Part shown: positions 23,107 to 35,319 of the stretch, piece by piece
Numbering within the stretch: the first letter of the stretch is position 1
Layout of the letters: the number at the start of each line of letters is the position of its first letter
Assembly (NCBI RefSeq): GCF_001638985.1
Contig: NW_017265136.1
Location: 1,322,726 to 1,386,725 of the forward strand
From: Phycomyces blakesleeanus NRRL 1555(-)
Taxonomy: Eukaryota; Mucoromycota; Mucoromycetes; Mucorales; Phycomycetaceae
Reading direction: 5' to 3'
Length of the DNA: 64,000 bases
Notes under the pieces: model-generated
What the model was told of the DNA's origin: nothing
The model's input: only the letters and a program-made list of their open reading frames with translations
The model's database searches: none
Program-made: the position numbers and the translations under genes

Positions 23107-23138
<32 letters not shown>

Positions 23139-23368
23139 TTCATTGGCTAATATACTTTTTGCTTCTTGTTTTTTTCTTTAGTTTGTTTATATATATATAT
23201 ATATATCATTATTCTTCTTCTACCCTTTTTGTGTGTGTATTGGTTGGTGGGTTGGTGGGTTGGTGGTGGGGTTTATAGGTGGGTGGGTGGGTGTGTATAT
23301 ATATATGTATATGTATATGTATATATTGTGTATGTTCCTTTTCTTTTTTCTTTTTTTTTACATCTCTC
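21904..23368. other. Intergenic, simple-sequence rich
   Basis: Upstream region of the F-box gene and 3' flank of the BET gene. It contains (GAAA)n at 22050-22073, a 33-base A run (23005-23037), (CTTT)n at 23109-23138, and GGTTGGTGGGT/GGTGGGT repeats (23241-23292) followed by a (TATATG)n tract. No gene is supported. Confidence 0.65.
23005..23037. repeat. Homopolymer run of 33 A
   Basis: An uninterrupted A run between the F-box and BET genes, preceded by GCAGGGT. It could be the poly-A tail of an inserted retrocopy, but nothing coding precedes it. Confidence 0.9.
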
Positions 23369-25020
23369 TTAGTCAGAGCTACTGCCAGAATCCTCAGAAT
23401 CTGATCCAGATGAACTGTCCGAATCACTTTCACTTGATGATGCGTGTCCTGAAGCAGCTTTTTTTTTTGTAAGAATAAAAAAAAAAGATATAATATAGTA
23501 TATTCACTAATTGTTTTTTTTTTGGGAGGGCTTACCTTGGAATTGCTTTGGGCCATCAAACTTTTGGAGAGTCTTTTCGAGTTCTTGGATTTTGCGGTCT
23601 GCGTCTTCCTGAGAGTAATGTGTTCTTCCTCTCTTGTGAGTCTGCTTTCTGGGATTCAGCCTCTTGCCGGTCACAAACTCGTGCAGGCGATGAAGGGTCC
23701 GTCGATCAAGAGCGTCGATATCCAAGACAATCTCTTCTTGTCCCTAATTAAATACATACATATTATTAACTAACACCTTAGGAGACAATTGACTTACTTC
23801 ATCAAGGTTAGGCATCGAACTCTGGATGATTGTCACCACAGTATTCAACTCTTCTCCACCCAGACTATTGATCCGTTCACTCAAATCCTTCTTTTGTTCA
23901 AATGTAAACTCTGCCAATTCCTCTCTTTGTGCCATTGGTCGTTTCCGTTTAGTACTGCTGTTAGTACTTTGGTTGGTTGATCTTGATCGTGGTTGCTGAC
24001 TTTGTTGACTGTTATGATGATGATGATGATTATTAGTGTTGTTATTATGATGATGATTGTTGTTATTAGTGTTGTTATTATTAGTATGATGATGATGAGT
24101 ATTATTGGTTTGCTGTTGTTGACTTTGTTGTTGATGTTGACTTTCTTTGGGCCGAACTTTTCCAGTAGATCCTGATTGCTTCGATACACTACTCTTGTCC
24201 TTTCGCTTCTTGGATGACTTCATCGATGCAATTTGTTGTGAAATGGTGGCAATGTGACGTTCCAACTCTGCTATCCTTTCTCTCTCTATTTTATATTCAT
24301 TCATTTAGTTTCTTTCTTTTGGTTGTTGTACAAAACACATACACACTCTGTCTCTTCTTTATATATAAATATATATAAAAAAAGGTCCACTTTTATAACT
24401 ATTACCTTCTTCATCTGATTCATAGTCATCTTCTTGCTCAGATGGTTGTGGCTGTGGCTGTGGTGGTTGTGGCAGTGGCTTCTGCTTCCACTTTTCATCG
24501 AATACCTTTTCGAGTTCTTTTCCCATCTTGTGGACAGGGATTGCGGGTGGGTTGTAGAGATAGCAGTTCTTGAACATCAGACGCACGTCGGCTTCAAAGT
24601 CGTCGGGTGTGTCGTACTCTCCCTGGTTGAGCTTGCGTTCTATGGTCGAGAGATCCATTGGGTGTTTGACGATGGTTGGGTAATCAGGAATGTGGAGGGC
24701 GACGATGTCCACGGGGGCAAGGAATGGGTAGTTGATGTCCCGGTATTTTGATTTCTTCATCTCTCGCAACGTCTGGCCGCAGAACTTCATCTGGACATCG
24801 TTCTTGCGTGGTGCGAGTCGCTTGGTCATTGGTTCGGGGTAGTCCTTTGAGGCAGGTGGGTGGATCTCTCGCTTGGGTCGCAGATCTTCAGAGATTCTTC
24901 GGATGTTTGAGCTACTCAGGCTTAATGGCGAACCTGGTCTTCTGGAACGATTGTTAGTTTCATTGTCGTCTCTTGCTTCGTCTGCAGATCCCGAAGAGTT
25001 TGTAAGAGGTGGTGAAGGCT

Positions 25021-25059
<39 letters not shown>

Positions 25060-25849
25060 TTTGTAAATAAAGAAAATATTAGTAAAATATAAAATACAAT
25101 TTTTTTTTATTTACCTCTTTGGATGGTGGCATCTGTCGCATACTCTTTTCAAATGCGGATTCTACATTTTGGCAGAGCATCGAGATCATTGCTTCAGGGC
25201 CATTGAACTTGTAGCAATTGTTGAACACTAGTCTGACATCGGCCACAAAGGCATCCACGTCTACATATTGGCCTCGGCTTAATTTGCGATCGACGGTTGT
25301 GAGATCCATGGGGTGTCTGACAACCTTTGGATAGTCTGGCACGTTCATCTTGACATAATCTACGGGGTGTAGGAATGGGGCAGCGTCTCTGTGTTTCTTG
25401 AGTTCGCGAGTGATTGCAGCAGAGTATTTGAGCTGGTCTCGGGTCATCTGGGTGGGTGGATAGAATGAAGGACTAAAGGATGACGATGAGGGCGATGATG
25501 ATAATAATAATGAAGAGGATGTAGATGTTGATGATTTTTGTTGTTTGTTGCCATTGGTTGTTGTGGTTGAGGATGGTTTTGCAGCTCTTAATTCACCCAT
25601 AGATACTTCTGCTGCTGGGGAAGGTAAGGCCATCATACTGACGGCGGTTGTCTCATTCTTTTTTGTTACTGCCATTTCTTCTTCACTTCCAGACCGTCTA
25701 TTTGTGTTTTGTTTATTTAAAAAAAAAATAAGAATTTCTTATCTACACTCCCTTCTTCTTCTTTTGTGTGTATATTGTACTTACGTATTTTTTGGTGATC
25801 CTGTTTGTTCGTTTGAAGGGCTATTCATTCTGTCGAATTTAGTGCTCAT
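23369..25849 (-). CDS. BET family double-bromodomain protein (Bdf1/BRD4-like)
   Basis: Reader of acetylated histones that couples chromatin to transcription initiation. Six exons (25785-25849, 25115-25697, 24406-25018, 23798-24285, 23536-23743, 23369-23457) sum to 681 residues. Bromodomain 1 at ~108-210 ([39 protein letters not shown]) and bromodomain 2 at ~275-375 ([39 protein letters not shown]) both keep the acetyl-lysine-binding Asn at the end of the NCYxxN motif. A coiled-coil motif B region ([18 protein letters not shown]) and a His/Asn/Gln-rich linker with KKRK basic clusters follow. The NET domain has [20 protein letters not shown] and [20 protein letters not shown]. The tail is a Ser/Asp/Glu cluster ([19 protein letters not shown]). 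All BET landmarks are present in order. A (TTTA)n microsatellite sits in the intron between the bromodomain exons (25021-25062). Confidence 0.96.
25021..25062. repeat. (TTTA)n microsatellite in a BET intron
   Basis: About ten perfect TTTA units lie in the short intron separating the bromodomain exons. On the transcribed strand they end exactly at the acceptor (AAATAAAG), so repeat length sets the distance to the splice site. Confidence 0.9.
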
Positions 25850-26756
25850 AACAATTCAAAGAGATAGATAGATATTGTTCTTCTTCTTCGTCGGTTGGTT
25901 GGTTGGTTGGTTGGTTGCTTGTCTTTTTCTGTTATCTATCCACATTGAAAAATAAATATTAAAAAAAAAAAAAGTCAATTTTTGTGTGTGTGATTTTTTT
26001 TTGTTAAATAAAAGAAAAGAAAATTACACCCTACACCCTACACCCTACACACAACAATTATAATATATAATATAAATAAAATAAAATAAAATAAAAGAAG
26101 AGAGAGAGAGAGAGAAAAGATGATGATAATTATACCTACATGTACAAATAAATAAATAAATAAATAAATATATATATATATACTATACTATATTATATTA
26201 TATTATATTATATTATATTATATATAAGAAAATGTAAGAAAGTAAGAAAGAAAGAGAGATAAATGATTGGTGGCGTCAGTCGACAGAAAAAGAAATAAAA
26301 AAATAAAAAAAAAGGGCAATTATTATTATTACACTAAAAAAATATATTCTTTTGACGACGAAGCTCCGGTTTACAAAGGGGAAGGGGGTTAAGGGTGGGG
26401 GTGGGGATTGAAGAGGAAAAAAAAAATAATTATTATGATTATGATTATTAAAGAAATATATATATATAAGAAAAACCTTTTTTTTTTTTCTCTCTCTCTC
26501 TATATATATATATATTATATTACAATACATACAAATACACGTTACAGGATATATAATACGAGGTAGAAGAGGTGTATTGTGTGTATATAGGTAGTTGGAT
26601 AAAATAAAGAAGTAGAAAAAGAAGAAGAAGAAGAAGAGTAGATTATTCGTGACTTGTTTTTACACCTTCTCTTTATTTATTTTCTCTCTCTCTTTATTTC
26701 TTACTCACTCCACTTTCTATCTACCTATTTATCTTTCCGTTTATTTATCTTCTTCT

Positions 26757-26795
<39 letters not shown>

Positions 26796-27857
26796 TTTTA
26801 TGATTTTTTTATGACGATGATGGTGTCATTTTTTTTTATATTGACAGTTTGGTAGCTTTTTCTTTTGACTTTTTTTTTTTTTTTTTTTTTTTACTTCTTT
26901 ACTTTTTTACTTCTTTACTTCTTCTTCTTCTTCTTCTTTATATGAATAAAAGGTATAGAAAAAAAAGCATATTATAAAAGAAAAGACGAGATAAGACATA
27001 TAAAGATAAAGGGTGACAAACAAGCAACAAGCAACAAAGTAACAAAGCAATAACAAGCAGCAAGCAGCAAGTAGCAACAAAAAAAATGAAATAAAAAGCA
27101 ATATCAATAGTAAAAATAAAAAATAAAATATAAAATACCTTTTTTTTTTTCGTTTAATTTCTTTTTTTTTTTTCTTTTGGGGTCGGTGATGAAAAGAAAA
27201 ATAGAATAGAATAAAATAATAAAAATAAAAATAATAAAAAAAAAAAGTTCTTTCTTTCTTTCTTTTTTTTTTTTTTTTTGAAAAAAAAATTTTTACAAAC
27301 AAGAAAAAAAATATCTGGCGAAAGAACCATTAAAAAGGGAGATTGTCTAGGCGCACCCCAAAGCGCAAATCAAAATATTTTCTGGCTTGCGTCACTCATA
27401 TTATTTGCTGCGTCACCACCCATGTCCTTCCCACCCTCTTTTTTTTTTTCTTTTTTTTTCTTTACTATTATTATCACCACTTACTATTTTTAGTATCAAT
27501 ACTATTATGATCACTATTTTTTATTTATATATATTTTTTTATATTCTTATTAGATTTTGGGTGTATGTATGTATATATACATACATGGATTTTTTCTTTT
27601 TTATTTTTTATTTTCTTTGGTCCTACACTTTGGAGATTGAATACCTTGCTTGCGTCACACCCTGACTCAATTCCTTTTCTTTTTTTGGTATTATCACCAG
27701 AATGTCAGCTCCAATCCAATCCAGCCAAGTAAAGATTAAAGACAAGGCCAAGGCCAAGGCCAAGGCCAAATGGAGACCCTCTTTTTCTTTTCTTGATAAT
27801 AGAATAAGCCCACATTTTATCATATTATATCAAAAGGGAAAAAAAAATTATGTTTAT
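25850..27857. other. 2-kb intergenic region dominated by low-complexity DNA
   Basis: Upstream of the BET gene and 3' of the coiled-coil gene. It contains (GGTT)n at 25890-25915, three CACCCTA units (26026-26050), an AAATA/TATAT microsatellite field (26140-26222), (TTTA)n at 26756-26798, runs of T (26872-26892) and A, and GCAACAAGTAACAA-type imperfect repeats (27015-27080). An (AAGGCC)n tract occurs at 27746-27768. Open frames here follow the repeats and are not called. Confidence 0.65.
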
Positions 27858-29058
27858 TTATTTGGTACGTTTGGAAGATTTATTTCTACCAAAGAATGCC
27901 TTTCGCAGTGAATTGCTAACAGGATTGGCACGGTCTGAGTCTTCTCTTGATTCATTTGTAGGCACTGCTGCCATGGATCGCCAGGACTGAAAGTTTTCTA
28001 CGTCTTGCTTTATTGCAACCGTACTTGTCTATAGAAAAAAGAAAAGAAGATAATTAATTATTTAATTTTAATATTATTTTCTTTTTTTAATTGAATTTTC
28101 ACTTGCATGAATACTATTCCACAATTGGTTTGTTGTTCTAGTGGATTCTGGCTGAAGTGCCTTTCGATGCGCATCCTATTTATTTATATATAGAAGAAAA
28201 AGTTATTTAAATCAATAATAATAATAATAATAATAATTACTTTTATGTATTCAGCATCTTCTTTTAATGAACTTGACAGGAGCCACGAACTGTCATTATC
28301 ACAAGGTTCTATAGATTGAAAGATATTTAGTGTAACAATACAATACAATATTATTATTTTTAATTTCTTTCAAGCTTGCCTTCTTCAATGGAATGCTGTT
28401 TTAATTGGGCACGCAAAGAAGCCACTCTGTTCTGCCATTGTGCCATAGCACAAGACAAAGACTGGATCTTTTCGAGGTGAACTTCCTTGAGTAACTTGAC
28501 TTCTAGTAGCATTATATCCTTTTCTCTGGCGGCCTTTTCTATTAATGACATTTACTGACATTAGCCATTATGCAAATATATATATAAATATATTTTTTTA
28601 TTTGATTTACCTTTACAAGCAAGTTCAAATTCTTCACGTTCATTTGTTAGTAATAGACATTTATGTCTCCAGCTCTGTTGGTCCTGAGTTACTTTTTTCA
28701 ATTGTGCCTATGATTAATATATCAATAAATATAAAGTCTGACAAATTCTTTAATGTTTATTTTATATTAAAATGAAAAGGAGAATTACTTGAAGATCATC
28801 TATGTGTGCTTGAAGAGCAGTTGAATCTGGGGTTGACTTTTCCTTTGGAAACAATGCAAGTGAACTTTTTTGATTAATACGATTATTATTACTGTAAAAT
28901 AAAAATGCAAACTATTGCTAAATAGATAGAGGTCAGGCTTTATAATTTTACCTGCTTGGCACCAGAACATCTGGGTTGACCTGTTTACGCTTTACATTGA
29001 ACGGTGTAACTGACACTTTGCGGGGTCGAAACGGGGAAGGTTGATATCCAAAAGACAT
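27858..29058 (-). CDS. Uncharacterised coiled-coil protein
   Basis: Not recognised. Seven exons (28952-29058, 28789-28891, 28611-28707, 28380-28538, 28241-28308, 28107-28175, 27858-28028) give 257 residues. The N-terminus is basic and proline-containing (MSFGYQPSPFRPRKVSVTPF, NVKRKQVNPDVLVPS). A central predicted coiled coil (~residues 60-155) includes ALQAHIDDLQAQLKKVTQ, EKAARE, MLLEVKLLKEVHLEKIQSL and NRVASLRAQLKQ. A polar C-terminus ends LRKAFFGRNKSSKRTK. The composition would suit a cytoskeletal, spindle or kinetochore linker, but no family motif supports that. Two introns appear to use GC donors: G|GCAAGC at 28379 and CAT|GCAAGT at 28106. With those choices every exon junction keeps frame; nearby GT donors do not. 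Confidence 0.7.
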
Positions 29059-30185
29059 TAGTATTAAAAAAAAACTGTATTATTGAATTATTGAATTATT
29101 GAATGCTTTTTATAAGAAAATAGATCAAAGGGTGAAAGAACCAAAGAATGACTGAATGGCATAAGAGAAAGAGAAAGAGAATGAGAAATTTTGGTTGTTG
29201 TATTGGCTAGGACTAGAATTATGCTTATCTACTATGTATTAGATTTGCTGTGAATGGAAGACCCATATTGGCTTTCAGGCAGTCACAAAAAAAATTCCTT
29301 TTTTTTTAAAAAAAAAAATGGGTTTGGCAGTAATGTGTCTTTGGTTGATTCAAATATCTAATTATTTATGTTATGGGTATAAAGAAAACATGCTTTATAT
29401 TTCGATCATTATTATTGATAGTATTACTATCTAAGGTACCTTTGTACCTATTGATAATCAATTGAATGAGAGATATTATATTTTATGTATTTTATGCACA
29501 CACACACATGTATAAATATAGTTTTATTCATGCATCGATATATGCATTAAGACATAAGAAAAGATGCCTTGGATTTTGAAACCGTAATTCATATTTTTTA
29601 TTTTTTTTTTGGAATAGCTTGGGCTTGTCCTTCAATAACAAGAAGAAGAAGAAGAGTAGGAATATACTTCTTGAAATAAGCAAGAAAAAAAAACTTTATA
29701 AAGTAAAGGCAGAATTCAAGGTACCAAAGATAAGATATATAAAAAAAAAACAAATTTTGTATATGATTTGTCTGTGGACGAATGAATTAATGCATCAATA
29801 TATATTTATAGTAATTATCTTTATACTCACTAGAATTCCAATTAATTTTTATAATTTTTTTTTGCTGTGGCTTTATTTTTTCTTTTCTCTCTCTCTTTTA
29901 TTATTATTTAATATTTTATATAATATTTTAATATTTTAATTATATTTTTTTTTCTTTTCTCTCTTTCTCTCTTTTGCTGGTTGTTTATTTTACTCACCTT
30001 ATTTCTTAATATAATATATATGCATATATTTTTATATATATAAAAGCAAAAAAAAAAAGCAAAAAAATTTATACACATTAAATATATATTTTATATATTT
30101 ATATATGTATTTATATATATACTGTATATATACATAGTAACGTTTATTTATTTATTTTATTTTATTTATTTATTTTATTCTTGCA
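29059..30185. promoter_or_regulatory. Divergent upstream region (coiled-coil gene / Rua1-type gene)
   Basis: A 1.1-kb AT-rich region between two divergent starts. It has a T9A11 tract (29298-29317), a poly-T with TATATA fields, and (TTTA)n/(TTTTA)n tracts (30143-30178) ending right before the ATG at 30186. No specific regulatory site can be named. Confidence 0.45.
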
Positions 30186-30673
30186 ATGGACGTCCAAGGT
30201 TACATGCACAATTCAGAAGATGCCAAAGTGACACATTATGCAGAACCAATTGGTCACTATGATCACCCTACAAGCAAACAAGACTCTTCTTCTTCTTCTC
30301 CTCTACTGACACCCATGAGCATCTCAAACCAACAACCACAACCAGAACAACAGGTTATACAAGAGCCATCTGGGTCATCTTACGACGAAAATAACAGTAA
30401 CAATAACTTCCTCTCACCACCATTACCACAATCCCCACAACCCTCACAGCCACCATCTGCACATAACCCGGCTATCATGAGAGCCTTGAAAGACAAACGC
30501 AAGAGTAGTCCGGCAATTCTTGGTCTATTGGGTCTTGGAGATGAGGCAGAAGCCCAGCTTAGTATGCACCTATCTCAACACCGAAATTCAATCGAAGCAG
30601 CCATGTTATTAGCCAATTTCAATAGACTTCAGACTACATCTGTAAAGTCTTCTCCTGATCTTAAAGGTAAGAA

Positions 30674-30707
<34 letters not shown>

Positions 30708-30835
30708 GTATAGAATTTATAAATATAAATGATTTTACTTTATTTTATTTTATTTTATTTTTTATTTTTATTTTTATTATTATTATTTTGTATGTTTTTA
30801 TGCGCATAATAATAGTCAATTTTTTTTTTAAAAAT

Positions 30836-30878
<43 letters not shown>

Positions 30879-31698
30879 TTTTCTTTAAAAAAAAATATTC
30901 TTCTTTTTTTTTATATATATTTTATTTATATTATAATTCATTTATTTTAGCTCATGGCGGTCAATGGCAGGATGACATGTCTATTGCCTCTCACACTCAG
31001 ACGGCTCTCTCCAATGATGGCCCGACAGAATCCACACGCCGCTACTCCTACGATGCAACCATGTCCTGGAATACGATGCCGCCCGCCTTTGTAGATCGTG
31101 CTACCCTATTGCAGGACATGTCCCCCCAAGATGAACATCCAACTTCTTTAGGCCACCCCCACCAAAATCACCTTGACCAACATAGTCAGCATAATCAACA
31201 CAGCCACAACCACAACCAAATCCACAACCAAATCCACAACCACAACCGCAACCACAACCAAATCCACATTCAGCACCTCAACCAATCCCAACACCACCTT
31301 GGGTTTAGCCATCAAAATCATAGTAACACCAACAACTATCACCACAACCAAAATCATCTTCATCTTCATCACCCTACTGCCACTAATGCTGCCAATACTA
31401 CGGCTAATAGTACAGGTACTACTGCTAGAGATTATTATACTTCCGGTCATCCACACAGCATTCAGGGCTCACCATCTGCAAAACTAACCTGGTATCAAAA
31501 TGGCCGAATTCAAGAACATCACCACCTCGGCGAATATGGCACCAGTCAGTCGGATTACGCACAGCATCCAACAGCATCAATTCCACCCAATTCAGTACAT
31601 TATTCACTAGACAACATTGGAAACTCACCTCATCATCAACAACAACAACAACAGCAACAACACCATCCTTCTTTACAGCCAGTACAACCAGCTCAAGT

Positions 31699-31732
<34 letters not shown>

Positions 31733-31915
31733 GCCATGTACCCACACTATCCTCCTTCTGGTCCAATACATCATCATCATCCTGGTGTACCAATGGTACA
31801 TCCTCTCGCTCGTGGACCTCCTCCTCCGCCGCCTGATCTGAACCAGAAACGAGACCATGATCCTCAAGCACAACACCACTTTTATCCATCGTATCCTTAC
31901 CCCAATAATAGTAGT

Positions 31916-31948
<33 letters not shown>

Positions 31949-32531
31949 AATAGTAATAGTAATAATAATAACAACAATAGTAGCAGTAGTAGCAGTAGTA
32001 GTAATGGCGGAGGTGCTGGTGGAGGAGGTGCAAATGCACAATCGTCACAGACACCACAAACACCAACACCATCATCACAACAACCGCAACAATCACAACC
32101 ACAACCACCTCCACCTCCACCGCCTATGCATCCCCACCATCCTCATCCATACTATTACCACCATGGTAAATTACCGATTCCCAGCTCAGCCGATGCCGCA
32201 ATGATACAGGCACACAATGCAGCTGTCGTTGCTGCGGCTGCTGCTGCTGCTGCTGGAAAGCCGAAGCGAAGAAAGACTCGGAACGATCTGGATGATGATG
32301 AGATGCTTGGGGTGGTTGAGCCTGGTGATGCAGATTTCCCCGACATGTCACTACGAGACATCGAGGCTGCCCGGGTAGATCCTGAGGCAAGACCACGTAG
32401 ACAAAAGTTGCGGTATGTTGGTGATCTGTACACTCCCCAATGGGTACGATACAACGGACAGGCCAAGGAGGGTTTGTGTGACACATGCAAGCCAGGAAGG
32501 TGGCTTCAGCTCAAGAATAGTGCATTCTGGT

Positions 32532-32569
<38 letters not shown>

Positions 32570-32915
32570 TTTGTTTTGCATTCATGCTTATATATTTGTT
32601 TGTGTTTGTTTGTTTGTTTCTTTAGGTATCACAAACAATTTTTTCACGGTATATCATCTGTGTCTGGTAAAGAATTCATGCAGCCATTGGAGACACGGTG
32701 GGTAGATCAAGATCTGGTAGAAGGTTTATGCCACCAATGTCACCAATGGGTATCTGTGAGCAATGTAAAGAGAAAAAACAGTGTACTATGGTACAGACAT
32801 GCGCACAAGGTATGTTGTTCAACAAATACATCGATTTATGTGAATTCTAATGGCTGTGAATTTATAGTGCCATGTTTATCACAAACCAAAATCTGCAACG
32901 CCAAAACGACGCTAA
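30186..32915 (+). CDS. Rua1-C-terminal-domain transcriptional regulator with long Gln/Asn/His/Ser/Ala tracts
   Basis: Likely nuclear regulator; the C-terminal domain is the one named after Ustilago Rua1 (a regulator of ustilagic acid genes). Four exons (30186-30666, 30951-32529, 32626-32809, 32868-32915) sum to 763 residues. The N-terminus has a conserved-looking patch SSPAILGLLGLGDEAEAQLS. The middle is an extreme low-complexity region: His-Asn repeats, poly-Q, a run of Asn, poly-S, Gly-Ala, Pro/His and poly-Ala. A basic KPKRRKTR follows, a plausible nuclear signal. The zinc-type C-terminal domain (~residues 590-763) has YVGDLYTPQWVRYNGQAKEG, GLCDTCKPGRWLQLKNSAFW, YHKQFFHGISSVSG, GLCHQCHQWV and WYRHAHKCHVYHKPK. 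The paired CxxC and H...H positions suggest metal binding. Many antisense frames here are repeat shadows. Confidence 0.88.
30838..30882. repeat. (TTTA)n microsatellite in a Rua1-type gene intron
   Basis: Eleven or so TTTA units in the first intron of the Rua1-domain gene. The same repeat unit occurs at 25021-25062 and 26756-26798. Confidence 0.9.
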
Positions 32916-34635
32916 TAATCACACATATAATTCTCACTTGCACCCATTTCACCCACACTTTCTACACTAAATTACACTCACTTATTACAGCCATCTAAAC
33001 ACAAACACACGCCACCTTACTCACACGTAAACTCGCACTCCATCACTCCATCACTCACTCACAATACATATACATACATATACATATACATATACATATT
33101 GTGTAAAAAAAAAACTTACAAAAATTTCCTTTTTTTTTCTTTTTTTTTTTTTAAAAAAAAATCAATTCAATTCAATTCAATTCAATTTTAAAAACAAAAC
33201 AAAAAATCAGCGTCTACAATAATCGCAAATAGTCAAACAGAGCCAAAGTACATTGAACCCCCTATAATTTTTATAATTTTTATGATTATACACTGCGATA
33301 TGTAATTTGTAATGTTTCTGTAATTTATAATCTGTATACACAATATACACAATATATAAATTACATAAAAGGGATCGCCCGAGTTCCTAAAGGATGAATA
33401 AAACCCCTCTTTGGTGTTCTGATCCATGTGGTAATTTTCATTCCCAATCTTGGTGTCAATTAGCAAACCTCGTTTACTTGTTCTCGATTCTTTCCATCTC
33501 ATCTTTCCTATGTACATATTTACATATCTGATATCCATTCATTTCTTTTAAACTATTTTCCCCCACATGAGTGAATCATTTTTGTTCTTTCTTCCGCGCT
33601 GGCAGCCTCTTACTTGGCTGTGTCACTTTACTACTTATTCTCGATCAAGCCAATCGTTCTTTCAGTTCATCAAGGTGAGCTTATAATGCCACAAGCCAAA
33701 CCAATACATAAATGAATATTCTCTCTATCGATCTACCGATAAGACAATATGTATATCTTTATATAGATATGCACACAGATACTTGGACGCACAGACATTA
33801 TTATAATAAGCATTATTACTTGAGTTTCTTTTTTTTTTATTTTATTTTATTTTCATATATTTTATTGTGAGCTTAGAATGATTTTTAGCTGTATGTTGGT
33901 GGGCGCGGTAAGATGTTTGGAACATCCCGGTCGGACTAATTAAACAAAATAAAAAAAAAACAGAACGAAAGAAAGAAATTGATAGATATAAATATTATTA
34001 CCCAATTATTGGATGTATTTATAATTTATTTATTTTATAAAACGCAAATCATCTGGGTTTTACAACAACAACAAAATATTAAACGGAGTGTTAACTTTAT
34101 ATTAATCGGCATATCAATACTTTCACGATTAAATCTGGGTTTATACTCGTTTATCAAAACACGACCTTTTTTTATTTTATTCTCTAAAGTACTACATGAC
34201 TCAAATTTATTCAATTCAAATTCTCTCTTTCTTTCTAGGAAAGTAAAAGGTATAAAAAATATAAGACTTGATAGTATTTTCTCTCTTGTTCTCTTTTGAT
34301 GATTGATACTATATATATATATATATATATATTCATTTATTTATTTATTTCAAATAAAAAGGTCGTGTCTTGAGAATGGTAATGAAACCCAGACTTTATT
34401 GCGAGTATATTCACGTTTCGTAGATTAAATATTTTATCGCCTACTGTATTATGTACATCTCAGATTATTTGTGTTTTTGCGACCACTTTATACATATACA
34501 TATGTATATTTAAAAATAAAAAACAATCGATTGAAATATGATTATTTTTACATTGACAGACCAACATTTATGTATTTATATTTATATATATATTTCTAAT
34601 AATAGAGAATTATGATTTATTATTAATATTATCAT

Positions 34636-34671
<36 letters not shown>

Positions 34672-35319
34672 AAATATAGCCAAGATTAAATGATAATCAC
34701 ATCAATTTTTTTTTGAAACATGAAAATATTGAACATATTATATATTATTATTATTATATAAATATATATAAATATATAAGAAAAAAAAAGAAGAAAAAAA
34801 AGAAAAAAAAGAGTTACAAAAGGTGGGGGAAAGATTGAGGAAGAAATTGATTGTGTGTTGTAAGAGAGAGAGAGAATTCATGCCGTAAAAAATAAAATAA
34901 AATAAAAATCAAATTGTTTAAGTGGTGTAGTTTAGATAGAAAGGGTGATAACAATAATAAAAAATAATAAAAAAAAAGAGCCTAAATCTTTGAGTTTCCT
35001 TTTTCTGTTTTCTTAAAAAAAATAAAAATAAGAAAAATCAAAGAAAAGATATATAAAAAAAAATAAAAAATAAAAAACATAGTAATAATAGTAATAATAA
35101 TAAAGGGGGATTGAAAGTATACAATTGAATTATGAAAAAGAAATTAAAATAAAGATATAGGCAGCCAGGCCATATAACTTATATAATTAATTAATATTCT
35201 TTTTCTGCAGATGATGATGTTTGAATACAAAAATAACAGTAATATTCTTTTTCCTCTTCTTTAGCATATAAAAAGGAAGAAAGAAAGAAAAGCTTTAAAT
35301 CAATCAATCAATCAATCAA
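32916..35319. other. 2.4-kb convergent intergenic region
   Basis: Between the stops of the Rua1-type and homeodomain genes. It is AT-rich with (TACATA)n at 33066-33099, a T13A9 tract (33140-33161), ATTCA pentamers (33163-33186), (TA)n at 34311-34332 and 34638-34668, and poly-A-rich stretches to 35110. A possible lone exon-like frame (33567-33674, ending at a GTGAGC donor) has no partner and is not called. Confidence 0.6.

Noticed and set aside
26907..27302. 131-codon minus-strand frame rich in Phe, Leu, Tyr and Lys
   Set aside because: Follows homopolymer A/T tracts; no motif, no conserved start, no splice context.
27702..27911. 69-codon frame with a DKAKAKAKAK repeat
   Set aside because: Generated by an AAGGCC microsatellite; overlaps the end of the coiled-coil gene on the other strand.
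31148..32490. Long antisense frames opposite the Rua1-type gene (up to 231 codons)
   Set aside because: They are reverse translations of CAA/AAC/CAC repeats (poly-Val, poly-Leu, poly-Tyr) with no independent signal.
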